Below the pieces are notes generated by a model, which was not told the origin of the DNA, did no database searches, and saw only the letters and a program-made list of their open reading frames with translations. From assembly GCA_002402105.1 (NCBI GenBank), contig NVVD01000004.1, positions 26,636-64,219 of the forward strand: a stretch of DNA of 37,584 nucleotides, in the 5' to 3' direction. The stretch comes from Candidatus Cloacimonadota bacterium. Lineage in GTDB: Bacteria > Muiribacteriota > UBA6191. The first letter of the stretch is position 1. Each line of letters starts with the position of its first letter. Shown here in pieces: positions 24,879 to 32,036 of the stretch. The position numbers were made by a program, and so were the translations under genes.

Positions 24879-25661
24879 TTACTTCTTAGAAATTCTTTTC
24901 AAAGCCGCTTCTAAGCGACTTTTATAATCTTCACTAGCAAAACAAACAGACTGTCCTTTTGATTCTTGTTTTAAATAAATATCAAAAATAAAGTTACTAT
25001 TTATTTCTTGTTTTAACATAGATACTGCCATAAAAGATGATGCTGAGAATTTACTAATAAAATCTGTTAATAAATCTTCACCTTCATTTTCAAATACTTC
25101 ATTAGCTCCACCCCAAGAGTATAAGTCTTGCCCATTAAACCTAACTCCACTCATCAGTAAATATTTGGCTCTTGATTCTCCAAATAAGTTTTTAGCCAAT
25201 GGCCAAGCACCCATACCAGGGTTTAAACCTAAATGTACAAAGTTTAAAGCAAGTTTTGCTTTTTTTTCAACCAAACGAAAATCACAAGCTAATGCGAAAC
25301 AAAGCCCTGCACCAATAGCTGCTCCTTCAATAAAAGCAATCGTAATTTGGGGTAACTCTTTTACTTTTAAAAATGAATTGTAAAACTCAAGCATTACTAA
25401 CTGATTATTTTCACTAGTATCACTGACTCTATCTTGTAAAAACTGAAAATCTCCACCGGATGAAAATGTTTTACCCTCACCCCTAAAAACTATTACCTTA
25501 AAATCTGTGGCTTTTAAATAATCAATCACTTGTGGGAAAACTTTAGATAAATTGATATCAAAAGGATTTTTCTTTTGCTCTTGATTAAAGATTATTTCAC
25601 AAGTATCCCCTTTATCTACTCCATAAACAAATAAACCATTATCTTTATTAAATAAATCCAT
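24879..25661 (-). CDS. Crotonase (enoyl-CoA hydratase/isomerase) superfamily protein without the usual glutamates
   Basis: A 260-residue crotonase-fold protein. The two oxyanion-hole elements are intact: SSGGDF (67-72) and EGAAIGAGL (112-120). However, the two catalytic Glu positions of enoyl-CoA hydratase are not Glu. The GGGCE position is GAGLCF (Phe122), and the QPE position in ALNFVHLG is Asn/Phe (140-141). The next segment NPGMGAWPLAKNLFGESRAKYLLMSG keeps the family pattern. It may bind acyl-CoA but catalyse another reaction (isomerisation, hydrolysis) or none. TAGGAGAAG precedes the ATG. It is monocistronic. Confidence 0.85.
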   Translation of the reverse strand: MDLFNKDNGLFVYGVDKGDTCEIIFNQEQKKNPFDINLSKVFPQVIDYLKATDFKVIVFRGEGKTFSSGGDFQFLQDRVSDTSENNQLVMLEFYNSFLKVKELPQITIAFIEGAAIGAGLCFALACDFRLVEKKAKLALNFVHLGLNPGMGAWPLAKNLFGESRAKYLLMSGVRFNGQDLYSWGGANEVFENEGEDLLTDFISKFSASSFMAVSMLKQEINSNFIFDIYLKQESKGQSVCFASEDYKSRLEAALKRISKK

Positions 25662-25725
25662 ACTTCTCCTAAAGGCCTAATTTCTATTTTTTATTTTTCT
25701 AAACTTCACCAAATACAAACAAATT

Positions 25726-27162
25726 CTAATTATTTAAACCACGTTTAATTATTTTTAATAAACTCATCTGATAAAATACTAAAGCAATCAAACAATATTT
25801 AATACCTACAATATATGACATCATTATTAAAAATATAAACACCGAGTTCATTAAATAAACATTCACAATTTCAATTAATTTTGACTTTATCCCGTGTCCT
25901 GATTTACGTAAATACGCCAATAAAATTAAACTTACAAAAAAGTAACTAATAGGAACCAAAGATACATTTGGCAATAAATTTATCCATGATTGAGAATTTA
26001 AGAATTGTAAAAAAAGTAAATTTAGCGTTGGAGTAAATAAAATTAAATCATAAATAGACCACGATAATAAAATAATATTCATTAAAAAAAGTAAATTAAC
26101 CAAACTTTTTAGGATTATTGATGTATTTTTTTTTGAAGTACTTACTAATCGTAAACCTAAAAACAATCTACTTCTTGATAGCTTTCTAAGTAACACTGGA
26201 TACAATAATAAAATAAAAAAACCACAGGTCATAGCAACAAAACTTAAAAGCCATGATAAAGCCAAAGTACAAAGGTAAAAACAAGCTAAAAACAAAATTT
26301 CTATTTTATAATCTTCAACAACTTTGTAAGATATAGCTACTTTACTTTCTCTATAATACTCTTGAACTCTAAGGTAAACTTCATTATATCCTTCATGATT
26401 TTTACAACTTGTATATAAAATAAACTTCATTTTATTATGTTTTATAAACCCATTATGAAAATATTCAACAACACCAACTAGCAATGACAAAAATATACTG
26501 ATTCCTATACTTTGAGTTATTGTTATTGAACCTGTATCTAAAACCTTTAAACCTGAATAAAGCCCTACAGGTAATGAGTAAATTAACCATACAAAAAAAA
26601 TAAGTATCCAAGAAACAGTAAAATGAAAAGATTTATTTGATTTTTCTAAAGCTAAAATTGTTTCCCATTTTTCAATTGCTTCTGATGGTACTTTTGTTAT
26701 ATCTAAATCATTTTTTGAAAATAAAGTCTCATAAAATTTCAAAGTTCCATAAAACTCTTTTAACTGTTCTGGAACTTTTATAATCTCTTTTATGAAACTA
26801 TTTTTAACTTTCAAATATGACTTAGATAGTTTAAACAGCTCTTTTATACTCTTTTTAACTCCTAGTTCATAGTAATTATAATAGGCAACTAATAAAATTA
26901 ATCCAAACTTTTTTGATAATGATTTTGTTATCAAAAACAAAGAAAGTAATGAAATAATTAAATAAGCCCAATATACATTATTCATTTTATCTATATTTGT
27001 ACAAATAAATAAAGTAAACAATAAAATCATAGGTAAAATATAAAAATGAAAGGCTGATCGTAATATATGAATTAAAACCAAGTTTGATATTGGCTCTTGT
27101 ATGGGCGAGATTAAACGAAAACTTTCTTTAAAATAAAAAAAATATAGCTTTAAATTTTGCAA
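25726..27162 (-). CDS. Unrecognised polytopic membrane protein
   Basis: A 478-residue protein I cannot assign to a family. It has about eight to ten hydrophobic helices: near 30-55, 62-80, 178-205, 212-237, 287-328 (two), 350-375, 397-420 and 435-475. A polar, Lys/Glu-rich segment at about 85-175 and another at about 240-285 probably lie in the cytoplasm. The start codon is TTG at 27162, fixed by an excellent CAGGAG seven bases upstream. The gene is divergent from a Lon N-domain protein and monocistronic. Signal peptides and enzyme motifs are absent. Its size suggests a transporter or scaffold, but nothing shows this directly. Confidence 0.65.
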   Translation of the reverse strand: MQNLKLYFFYFKESFRLISPIQEPISNLVLIHILRSAFHFYILPMILLFTLFICTNIDKMNNVYWAYLIISLLSLFLITKSLSKKFGLILLVAYYNYYELGVKKSIKELFKLSKSYLKVKNSFIKEIIKVPEQLKEFYGTLKFYETLFSKNDLDITKVPSEAIEKWETILALEKSNKSFHFTVSWILIFFVWLIYSLPVGLYSGLKVLDTGSITITQSIGISIFLSLLVGVVEYFHNGFIKHNKMKFILYTSCKNHEGYNEVYLRVQEYYRESKVAISYKVVEDYKIEILFLACFYLCTLALSWLLSFVAMTCGFFILLLYPVLLRKLSRSRLFLGLRLVSTSKKNTSIILKSLVNLLFLMNIILLSWSIYDLILFTPTLNLLFLQFLNSQSWINLLPNVSLVPISYFFVSLILLAYLRKSGHGIKSKLIEIVNVYLMNSVFIFLIMMSYIVGIKYCLIALVFYQMSLLKIIKRGLNN

Positions 27163-27343
27163 GATTTTCTCCTGTACTTTAAACTGAATATTCAGAGTAA
27201 ATATAAATACTTCAATGGGTCTTAGATACTATCTTAAAAAATATTTCTATTTTAGTAAAGCTCATATTTAACAAGAACAAATTCAAGGTAACTTTTTTAC
27301 CTCTAATAAACATTAATACTATAAAAGCTTAGGCGAACTTATC

Positions 27344-27970
27344 ATGAAAAATGAAATCAATGAATTACCAGTATTACCCCTTAGAAACTTTGTAATGTTT
27401 CCTGGTCTATTAACATCCATTCAAACAAATGATCCATACATTGTTAAATTATTATCTGAAATTCATAAGTTTGATGGAGAATTTATCACAAGTTTAATGA
27501 TCAAAGAAGATGAATACTTTTATCAGACTGGCTGTTTAGTACACTTAGAAGAAATCGAAATCGCTGAACAAGGAATGTCTGTTTTAACACTTAGGGGCTT
27601 ATCCAAATTTTTTATAGATGAATGTACTACATCTGAGCCAATTATTATGGTAAAAGGAAAATGCCTCGAAGACTACTCTAAAGAAACAAAAAAGTCTTCA
27701 CTAGCTTGTACAGAGCTATCAAAATTACTTAAGAGGTATATTTTTCTAAGTCACCCAAAGCCTCAATCTATGCTTCAAGCTGTATCATTTATTAATGACC
27801 CTGATATTCTTACCAATTTTTGTGCTCACTACTTTTTTAAAGATCCATACGAAAAACAAGATTTACTGCATGTGCTAAATATTGATAAACGTCTTGATTT
27901 AATCTGTAAACGCATGAAAGGTATGATTCAAGAACAATTAAAATCTACAAATCAATCACACATATTTTAA
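27344..27970 (+). CDS. Stand-alone Lon N-terminal (substrate-binding) domain protein
   Basis: A 208-residue protein homologous to the N-terminal LON domain (PF02190) without the AAA+ or protease parts. The start NELPVLPLRNFVMFPGLLTSIQ is the characteristic strand and loop of the family, followed by GCLVHLEEIEIAEQGMSVLTLRGLSKFFI. Further helical residues up to 208 match the domain's C-terminal bundle. Free LON-domain proteins occur in many bacteria; their roles are poorly known, perhaps in substrate selection or as adaptors. A weak AGGCGA precedes the ATG. A strong terminator follows. Confidence 0.88.
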   Translation: MKNEINELPVLPLRNFVMFPGLLTSIQTNDPYIVKLLSEIHKFDGEFITSLMIKEDEYFYQTGCLVHLEEIEIAEQGMSVLTLRGLSKFFIDECTTSEPIIMVKGKCLEDYSKETKKSSLACTELSKLLKRYIFLSHPKPQSMLQAVSFINDPDILTNFCAHYFFKDPYEKQDLLHVLNIDKRLDLICKRMKGMIQEQLKSTNQSHIF

Positions 27971-28001
27971 AAATTACCTAATTGATTACAGCCTATAAAT
28001 T

Positions 28002-28030
28002 AAAAAAGCTACCCTCGAGGTAGCTTTTTT
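28002..28030. terminator. Bidirectional Rho-independent terminator
   Basis: A perfect 12-bp stem (AAAAAAGCTACC with GGTAGCTTTTTT) around a CTCGA loop. T's and A's flank both sides, so it ends both the Lon-domain gene and the convergent exported-protein gene. Confidence 0.95.
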
Positions 28031-28060
28031 CTTAGTTTTCTTTTGGTAATTTTGAATACT

Positions 28061-28564
28061 TTATCTTTTTACTATATCTTCTATATATAGTAAAAACACA
28101 TAATCATCATGAATTTTTTGGGCTATTTTTATTTCTGCTGCAATAGATTTATCAAAGGACTTATATTTTTCAATCAATAAGCCAAAATGTCCCACCGATA
28201 GATATCCAGCAATTTCTAATTCAAAAAAATCTAAGTTATCAACTTTATCGTAAGATGCTAACTTATTTGTTAAGGACTGTATTGATTTTCTATATCTATA
28301 AGCTGCCTTTTTTGAAAGATTGATTATATATTTTTTTGAAGCTTTTTTAGCCATATTTATTTTTTGATAATTAGGCAATACTTCTATAATATTTGTTTTA
28401 ACTTTTGACCAAGTAATAGAGGTACCTCCAAGTTGATATGGCTTAGCATTAAAACTATTTCCAAATAAAGTCACACTTTCACTTTTTTCTTGTACATTTG
28501 CAAAAAGAATCGAAGCACTTGGTATAAAAGCAATCAATACAATTATTTTAAAAATATTTAACAT
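28061..28564 (-). CDS. Small exported protein coupled to the CHAP-like lipoprotein
   Basis: A 167-residue protein with a signal peptide (MLNIFKIIVLIAFIPSASILFA, residues 1-22) and no recognised domain. The mature part is rich in Lys, Tyr and helix-forming residues, with KKASKKYIINLSKKAAYRYRK near 72-92 as a basic patch. Its ATG overlaps the stop codon of the CHAP-like lipoprotein gene by one base (TAATG), with GGAG nine bases upstream, so the two are surely co-translated. This arrangement of an envelope peptidase-like protein and a small periplasmic protein could mean an inhibitor, an immunity protein or a structural partner. No sequence evidence chooses among them. Confidence 0.7.
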   Translation of the reverse strand: MLNIFKIIVLIAFIPSASILFANVQEKSESVTLFGNSFNAKPYQLGGTSITWSKVKTNIIEVLPNYQKINMAKKASKKYIINLSKKAAYRYRKSIQSLTNKLASYDKVDNLDFFELEIAGYLSVGHFGLLIEKYKSFDKSIAAEIKIAQKIHDDYVFLLYIEDIVKR

Positions 28565-29190
28565 TAAATTTCTCCTTCATAAATCCAAGCTCCACCTCGG
28601 TTAAAGTTATGAGCAACAGAGCCACCCGAATTTGAACGACATTTATCAGAACAATAAGATCTTTCTCCATTTACTACTGTTACAATCTCCACATGTCCAT
28701 ACTGAGCCCCTCTACCATTTGTACCTTGTGGGCTATCATCTTCATATTGTAAAACTGCTCCAGGAGGGCAAGTCCCTGGCTGACAAGATACTTTTTTCCA
28801 ACCAGGACTATTTGCCAATCTATCATCCCAATCTCTAGCATGCCCTCTAATTGCCTCTGTCGCAAAACCCATTTCTATTAAAATATTTGCAACTCCTTTA
28901 GCACATTGATTTGGTTCTGCTGTATCTGTTTCAGCAATCCTATGGACCTCTTTGGATTGTTCCTCAGTCCAACCATTTGTGGCTTCTTCACCTATAGAAG
29001 GAGTTATTCCTTCTTCATCTGAATTCAAGTTTTGTGATTTAGATTCAGCTATTAAGCGATTTTGCTCGTCAATTGGTAATTTATAATAATTAGTTTTCAT
29101 AACTGCCGAAGATTTATCTCCTTGCTTATCACATCCACATAAAATCAATAAAGAAAAAATAGCACAAATCAAATTTAATTTCTTTAACAT
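28564..29190 (-). CDS. Lipoprotein with CHAP-like cysteine amidase/peptidase domain
   Basis: A 208-residue lipoprotein. The signal ends in a lipobox LCGC, giving a lipidated C20. A low-complexity acidic linker follows (about 21-90). The C-terminal domain looks like CHAP: NQCAKGV with likely nucleophile C96, GHARDW (116-121), CPPGAVLQYEDD (141-152), and YGHVEIVTVVNG (164-175) with probable catalytic H166. Four further cysteines (136, 141, 180, 184) may form disulfides. CHAP domains cleave peptidoglycan peptides or glutathionylspermidine. Anchoring puts it in the cell envelope. GAGGGG precedes the ATG. The gene is directly followed by a one-base-overlapping small exported protein gene. Confidence 0.75.
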   Translation of the reverse strand: MLKKLNLICAIFSLLILCGCDKQGDKSSAVMKTNYYKLPIDEQNRLIAESKSQNLNSDEEGITPSIGEEATNGWTEEQSKEVHRIAETDTAEPNQCAKGVANILIEMGFATEAIRGHARDWDDRLANSPGWKKVSCQPGTCPPGAVLQYEDDSPQGTNGRGAQYGHVEIVTVVNGERSYCSDKCRSNSGGSVAHNFNRGGAWIYEGEI

Positions 29191-29320
29191 TTTCGTCCCC
29201 TCTTAAAATAGTTACTACTATAATTCTAAAACACTTTCAAAAAGAGTCAACCTTATAACCTAACTTATTTAATTCTAGTTTTTACTTATTTTTATTATTT
29301 TACTTTTTTACAAAAAAATA

Positions 29321-29349
29321 TTGACTCAGCTCTCTATACATGATAATTT
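29321..29349 (+). promoter_or_regulatory. Promoter of the tRNA operon
   Basis: TTGACT (29321-29326) is followed after exactly 17 bases by TAATTT (29344-29349), preceded by TG (extended -10). It would start transcription about 10 bases before the first tRNA gene at 29365. Confidence 0.75.
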
Positions 29350-29364
29350 GATTCCACTAATTGA

Positions 29365-29438
29365 GGGCCTATAGCTCAGTTGGTTAGAGCAATCGACTCA
29401 TAATCGATTGGTCCAAGGTTCAAGTCCTTGTAGGCCCA
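29365..29438 (+). tRNA. tRNA with CAU anticodon, probably tRNA-Ile2 (lysidine)
   Basis: A full 74-base cloverleaf: acceptor GGGCCTA pairs with TAGGCCC, the anticodon stem is ATCGA/TCGAT, and the loop CTCATAA gives anticodon CAT at 29399-29401. CCA is not encoded. CAT occurs in initiator Met, elongator Met and Ile2 tRNAs. The ACTCATAATCG context resembles E. coli ileX (Ile2, C34 changed to lysidine), and the G1-C72 pair rules out a typical initiator. Elongator Met remains possible. Confidence 0.93.
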
Positions 29439-29449
29439 TTTTTAGAAAT

Positions 29450-29522
29450 GCTCCCATCGTCTAGTGGCCTAGGATGCCGCCCTTTCACGGCGGACACAGG
29501 GGTTCGAATCCCCTTGGGAGTA
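29450..29522 (+). tRNA. tRNA-Glu(UUC), copy 1
   Basis: A 73-base tRNA: acceptor GCTCCCA pairs with TGGGAGT (G1-U72 wobble), the anticodon stem CCGCC/GGCGG closes a CTTTCAC loop, and the anticodon TTC reads GAA/GAG. CCA is not encoded. It lies 11 bases after the CAU tRNA. Confidence 0.97.
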
Positions 29523-29567
29523 TTTTTAAAAATGGGTGTTACAAAAAGATTAAACCAAAATATAGAC

Positions 29568-29640
29568 GCTCCCATCGTCTAGTGGCCTAGGATGCCGCCC
29601 TTTCACGGCGGACACAGGGGTTCGAATCCCCTTGGGAGTA
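29568..29640 (+). tRNA. tRNA-Glu(UUC), copy 2
   Basis: Identical base for base to copy 1 and separated from it by 45 bases. The flanking sequences differ, so it is a tandem gene duplication, not an assembly echo of a longer piece. It is the last gene of the tRNA operon. Confidence 0.97.
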
Positions 29641-29646
29641 TTTTCA

Positions 29647-29673
29647 AAAACTCGCTTTATGCGAGTTTTTTTT
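29647..29673. terminator. Terminator of the tRNA operon
   Basis: AACTCGC-TTTAT-GCGAGTT stem-loop followed by a T-run, directly downstream of the second tRNA-Glu. A's on the left side let it also act on the minus strand for the convergent HEAT-repeat gene, whose stop lies at 29697. Confidence 0.9.
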
Positions 29674-29696
29674 ATCTCTCTCAAAGTTAGACACTT

Positions 29697-31736
29697 TTAA
29701 AAACTATCAGCCACAAAATAAACTATTACAGCAATTAAAGTTAGTATCGGAGAAATAGAAAATAAAAAATGAGTTAAATTTAACTTCATTTTTTTTACAA
29801 TATAATCTGTATCTGATAGTTGAAAAACTTTATAGCTCCCTAATGCAAATAAAGGTAGCAATGCTTTTTTAATTAAAGTTTTTTCTTCTGAACCACAGCT
29901 ATGGCAAGATTCCCCTTGAAACATCATAGAGTTATTAAAAATACCCTTTTCTAAATTAATTGTTTCAAGTTTTCCATGGGCTACAAAGTCACAAAATTTA
30001 CAAAATTCAGGCTCTCCTAAAGATTTCAATTTACACTCATGTGAACAATATCTATAACCAAAAAGCTCTATACTCGCCCAAAAAGCCTTTTTCTTACATT
30101 GGTCACAGTTATAATTTAGAGCAGAAAGCATTCCTTTCTTTTTATTTGGATTAAATCTGACCTTAGATTCACTTAATTTTTTTCTTGGAGCCTGTATAGC
30201 AGTTTGAACCACTACACTTCTCTCCCAACCCTTCACTTTTGCTTGTAAGTCAGCAAATACTACAATTTCTTCAGGATTTTCTTCATCAATATTTTGGGTG
30301 TTTTTTTCTCTATGCTTTTCTATGCTGAGTTCTTTATGAAAATTTTGTAGTAAGTCTTTTGCAGCAATATTAGCTTTGCTCCAGTTTTCTAGCAAAATCA
30401 AACAATCATGAACCTGATCTGATTTTTGTAACTGTTTTTTTAACAAAGGTAAGTAACTTTCAAATTCTAATAAACCAATGCAATATAACGCTGTTGATTT
30501 AAATTCAGCCTCATCTTCTAACATACTTTCTAATAATATATAAACTGCCTCGTGATAATCTTCTTTGTATTTACTGCTTTCACCAAGTGCAATTACAGCA
30601 TTACCAAGAACACGATTGTTTTTATCACTTAAAAAGTTTAAGAAATAACTTCTTTCTTTTATATCCCATATAAGTCTTAAACCTTCTACAGCATTTGCTC
30701 TTACACGATGATCGGGGTGGTTTACAAAACTATCTAATAATCGTTGCTTTTGATTATTTCCTATTTCAGCATTAGATAATTGAGCCAAACAACTTGCTAT
30801 TTGCTTTTCATCTTTTGAAGATTGAATCGTTGTAACTATTACTTCATATTCTAAATTTAGCTCAATTGTATCAACTTCTTCTATTCCCCAAGCTTCTTCT
30901 AAAGATTCTTCTAAAATAGATTGATTTTCATTGAATTTTTTTTGTTTTAGCATTACAGAAGATTTTTCAAAAACTTCATCAAATTCTGAAGAACTTAATT
31001 TTCTTAAAAGTAACGCTCCATAGCTTAGAGATAACTGATCTATTATTTTTAAAATTGCTAATTGATAAGGACATTGATGCGAATCAGACATTCTAAATAA
31101 AATTCTTTTTAAAAGAGTTTGATCCATCTCTTTTAAAGCTTCAATTGAACAATTTACCAGCTCTTCGTTATCGCTTAAAGTTAATCTACATACCATAGCA
31201 ATTGAAGACATAGTTTCAAAGTGTACTGCAACTTCAATCAAGTATTTTAATACATCAGTCGATTTATCATGAAAATAAATTACTAACTCTTTTAGATAAA
31301 GAGGTCCCATCAATGAAATTAATTTAATATTTGATTTTTTATAAAAAGGAGATTGCCATTTTACTTCTAAATCTTGCATCAATCTAAAAAAATCAAATCT
31401 TCTATTTTGAATAATATACGAAAAAGCACGTTTTACCATTACTTCATCTTCACTCAATAAAGACATCTTAATACGTTTAGAAGTATCATCATGGTGAGAA
31501 GATATAAAAATAGAGTTTTCAACCGAAAATTGCTTGACCAAATTAATAGCATTTTTAATATGATATTTAATTTTTAAGTCAGACTCTTTATTAAAGGCAT
31601 CTTCTAAAAGATTTTCTTTATCATCTACAGCAGATACTACTAACTCAGCAACAGCTAAGTATCTCACTTTTGATTGAGATGACTTTAAATCTTTGTAGAT
31701 TGCCTCAAGCATTCTAGGTGGTAAGACATTTTTCAT
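29697..31736 (-). CDS. HEAT-repeat protein with Cys-pair (zinc) region and C-terminal membrane anchor
   Basis: A 679-residue protein with three parts. Residues 1 to about 460 form helical HEAT-like repeats; the clearest are SSQSKVRYLAVAEL (19-32) and NHPDHRVRANAVEGL followed by SDKNNRVLGNAVIALGE. A charged linker (about 470-540) leads to a region with four cysteine pairs: C544/C547, C564/C568, C579/C582 and C611/C614. These could bind two zinc ions. A hydrophobic segment near 656-676 ends the chain, so it is a tail-anchored membrane protein with a large cytoplasmic part. No signal peptide or enzyme motif is present. AAGGT lies upstream of the ATG. HEAT domains bind proteins; the role here is unknown. 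Confidence 0.75.
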   Translation of the reverse strand: MKNVLPPRMLEAIYKDLKSSQSKVRYLAVAELVVSAVDDKENLLEDAFNKESDLKIKYHIKNAINLVKQFSVENSIFISSHHDDTSKRIKMSLLSEDEVMVKRAFSYIIQNRRFDFFRLMQDLEVKWQSPFYKKSNIKLISLMGPLYLKELVIYFHDKSTDVLKYLIEVAVHFETMSSIAMVCRLTLSDNEELVNCSIEALKEMDQTLLKRILFRMSDSHQCPYQLAILKIIDQLSLSYGALLLRKLSSSEFDEVFEKSSVMLKQKKFNENQSILEESLEEAWGIEEVDTIELNLEYEVIVTTIQSSKDEKQIASCLAQLSNAEIGNNQKQRLLDSFVNHPDHRVRANAVEGLRLIWDIKERSYFLNFLSDKNNRVLGNAVIALGESSKYKEDYHEAVYILLESMLEDEAEFKSTALYCIGLLEFESYLPLLKKQLQKSDQVHDCLILLENWSKANIAAKDLLQNFHKELSIEKHREKNTQNIDEENPEEIVVFADLQAKVKGWERSVVVQTAIQAPRKKLSESKVRFNPNKKKGMLSALNYNCDQCKKKAFWASIELFGYRYCSHECKLKSLGEPEFCKFCDFVAHGKLETINLEKGIFNNSMMFQGESCHSCGSEEKTLIKKALLPLFALGSYKVFQLSDTDYIVKKMKLNLTHFLFSISPILTLIAVIVYFVADSF

Positions 31737-32036
31737 TAGAACCTTTTTAAATTTATCAATTGAATTAGTAATACTTTACAAAAAATTAAGTCTTAATTCA
31801 AATTAAAGCACAAAATAAGCTTCATAACTTAAAATTTATAACTCATACAACTCCTAAGACTTTTATTACAAATTTTATAATATTATTTAACTTTTTGTCT
31901 TTAAATAAACAAACTAAAGCTTCGTTTAAATATTTCATTCAGCTTTCTATGAGAAATTTATCAAAAAAACTCGACAAAAATATGAACTAAGCTCAATTTA
32001 TTTTTGATAATTTATAATCCTATTCGGAGGTTTAAA
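31737..32036. other. 300-base AT-rich gap between HEAT-repeat and kelch genes
   Basis: The gap separates two divergent genes and should hold both promoters. I see a 7-1-7 palindrome AATTAAG-T-CTTAATT at 31784-31798, a TATAAT at 32013-32018 that is too close to the kelch start to be certain, and no clear -35 partner. No tRNA, small ORF with a ribosome site or repeat array is visible. Confidence 0.5.

Noticed and set aside
28632..28865. Short open frames on both strands inside the CHAP-like lipoprotein gene
   Set aside because: They have no start signals or domains and overlap a gene with clear lipobox and CHAP motifs.
29450..29640. Duplicate tRNA-Glu as part of a mobile-element attachment site
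   Set aside because: Both copies are complete tRNAs in one operon with a terminator; no integrase or foreign genes lie nearby.
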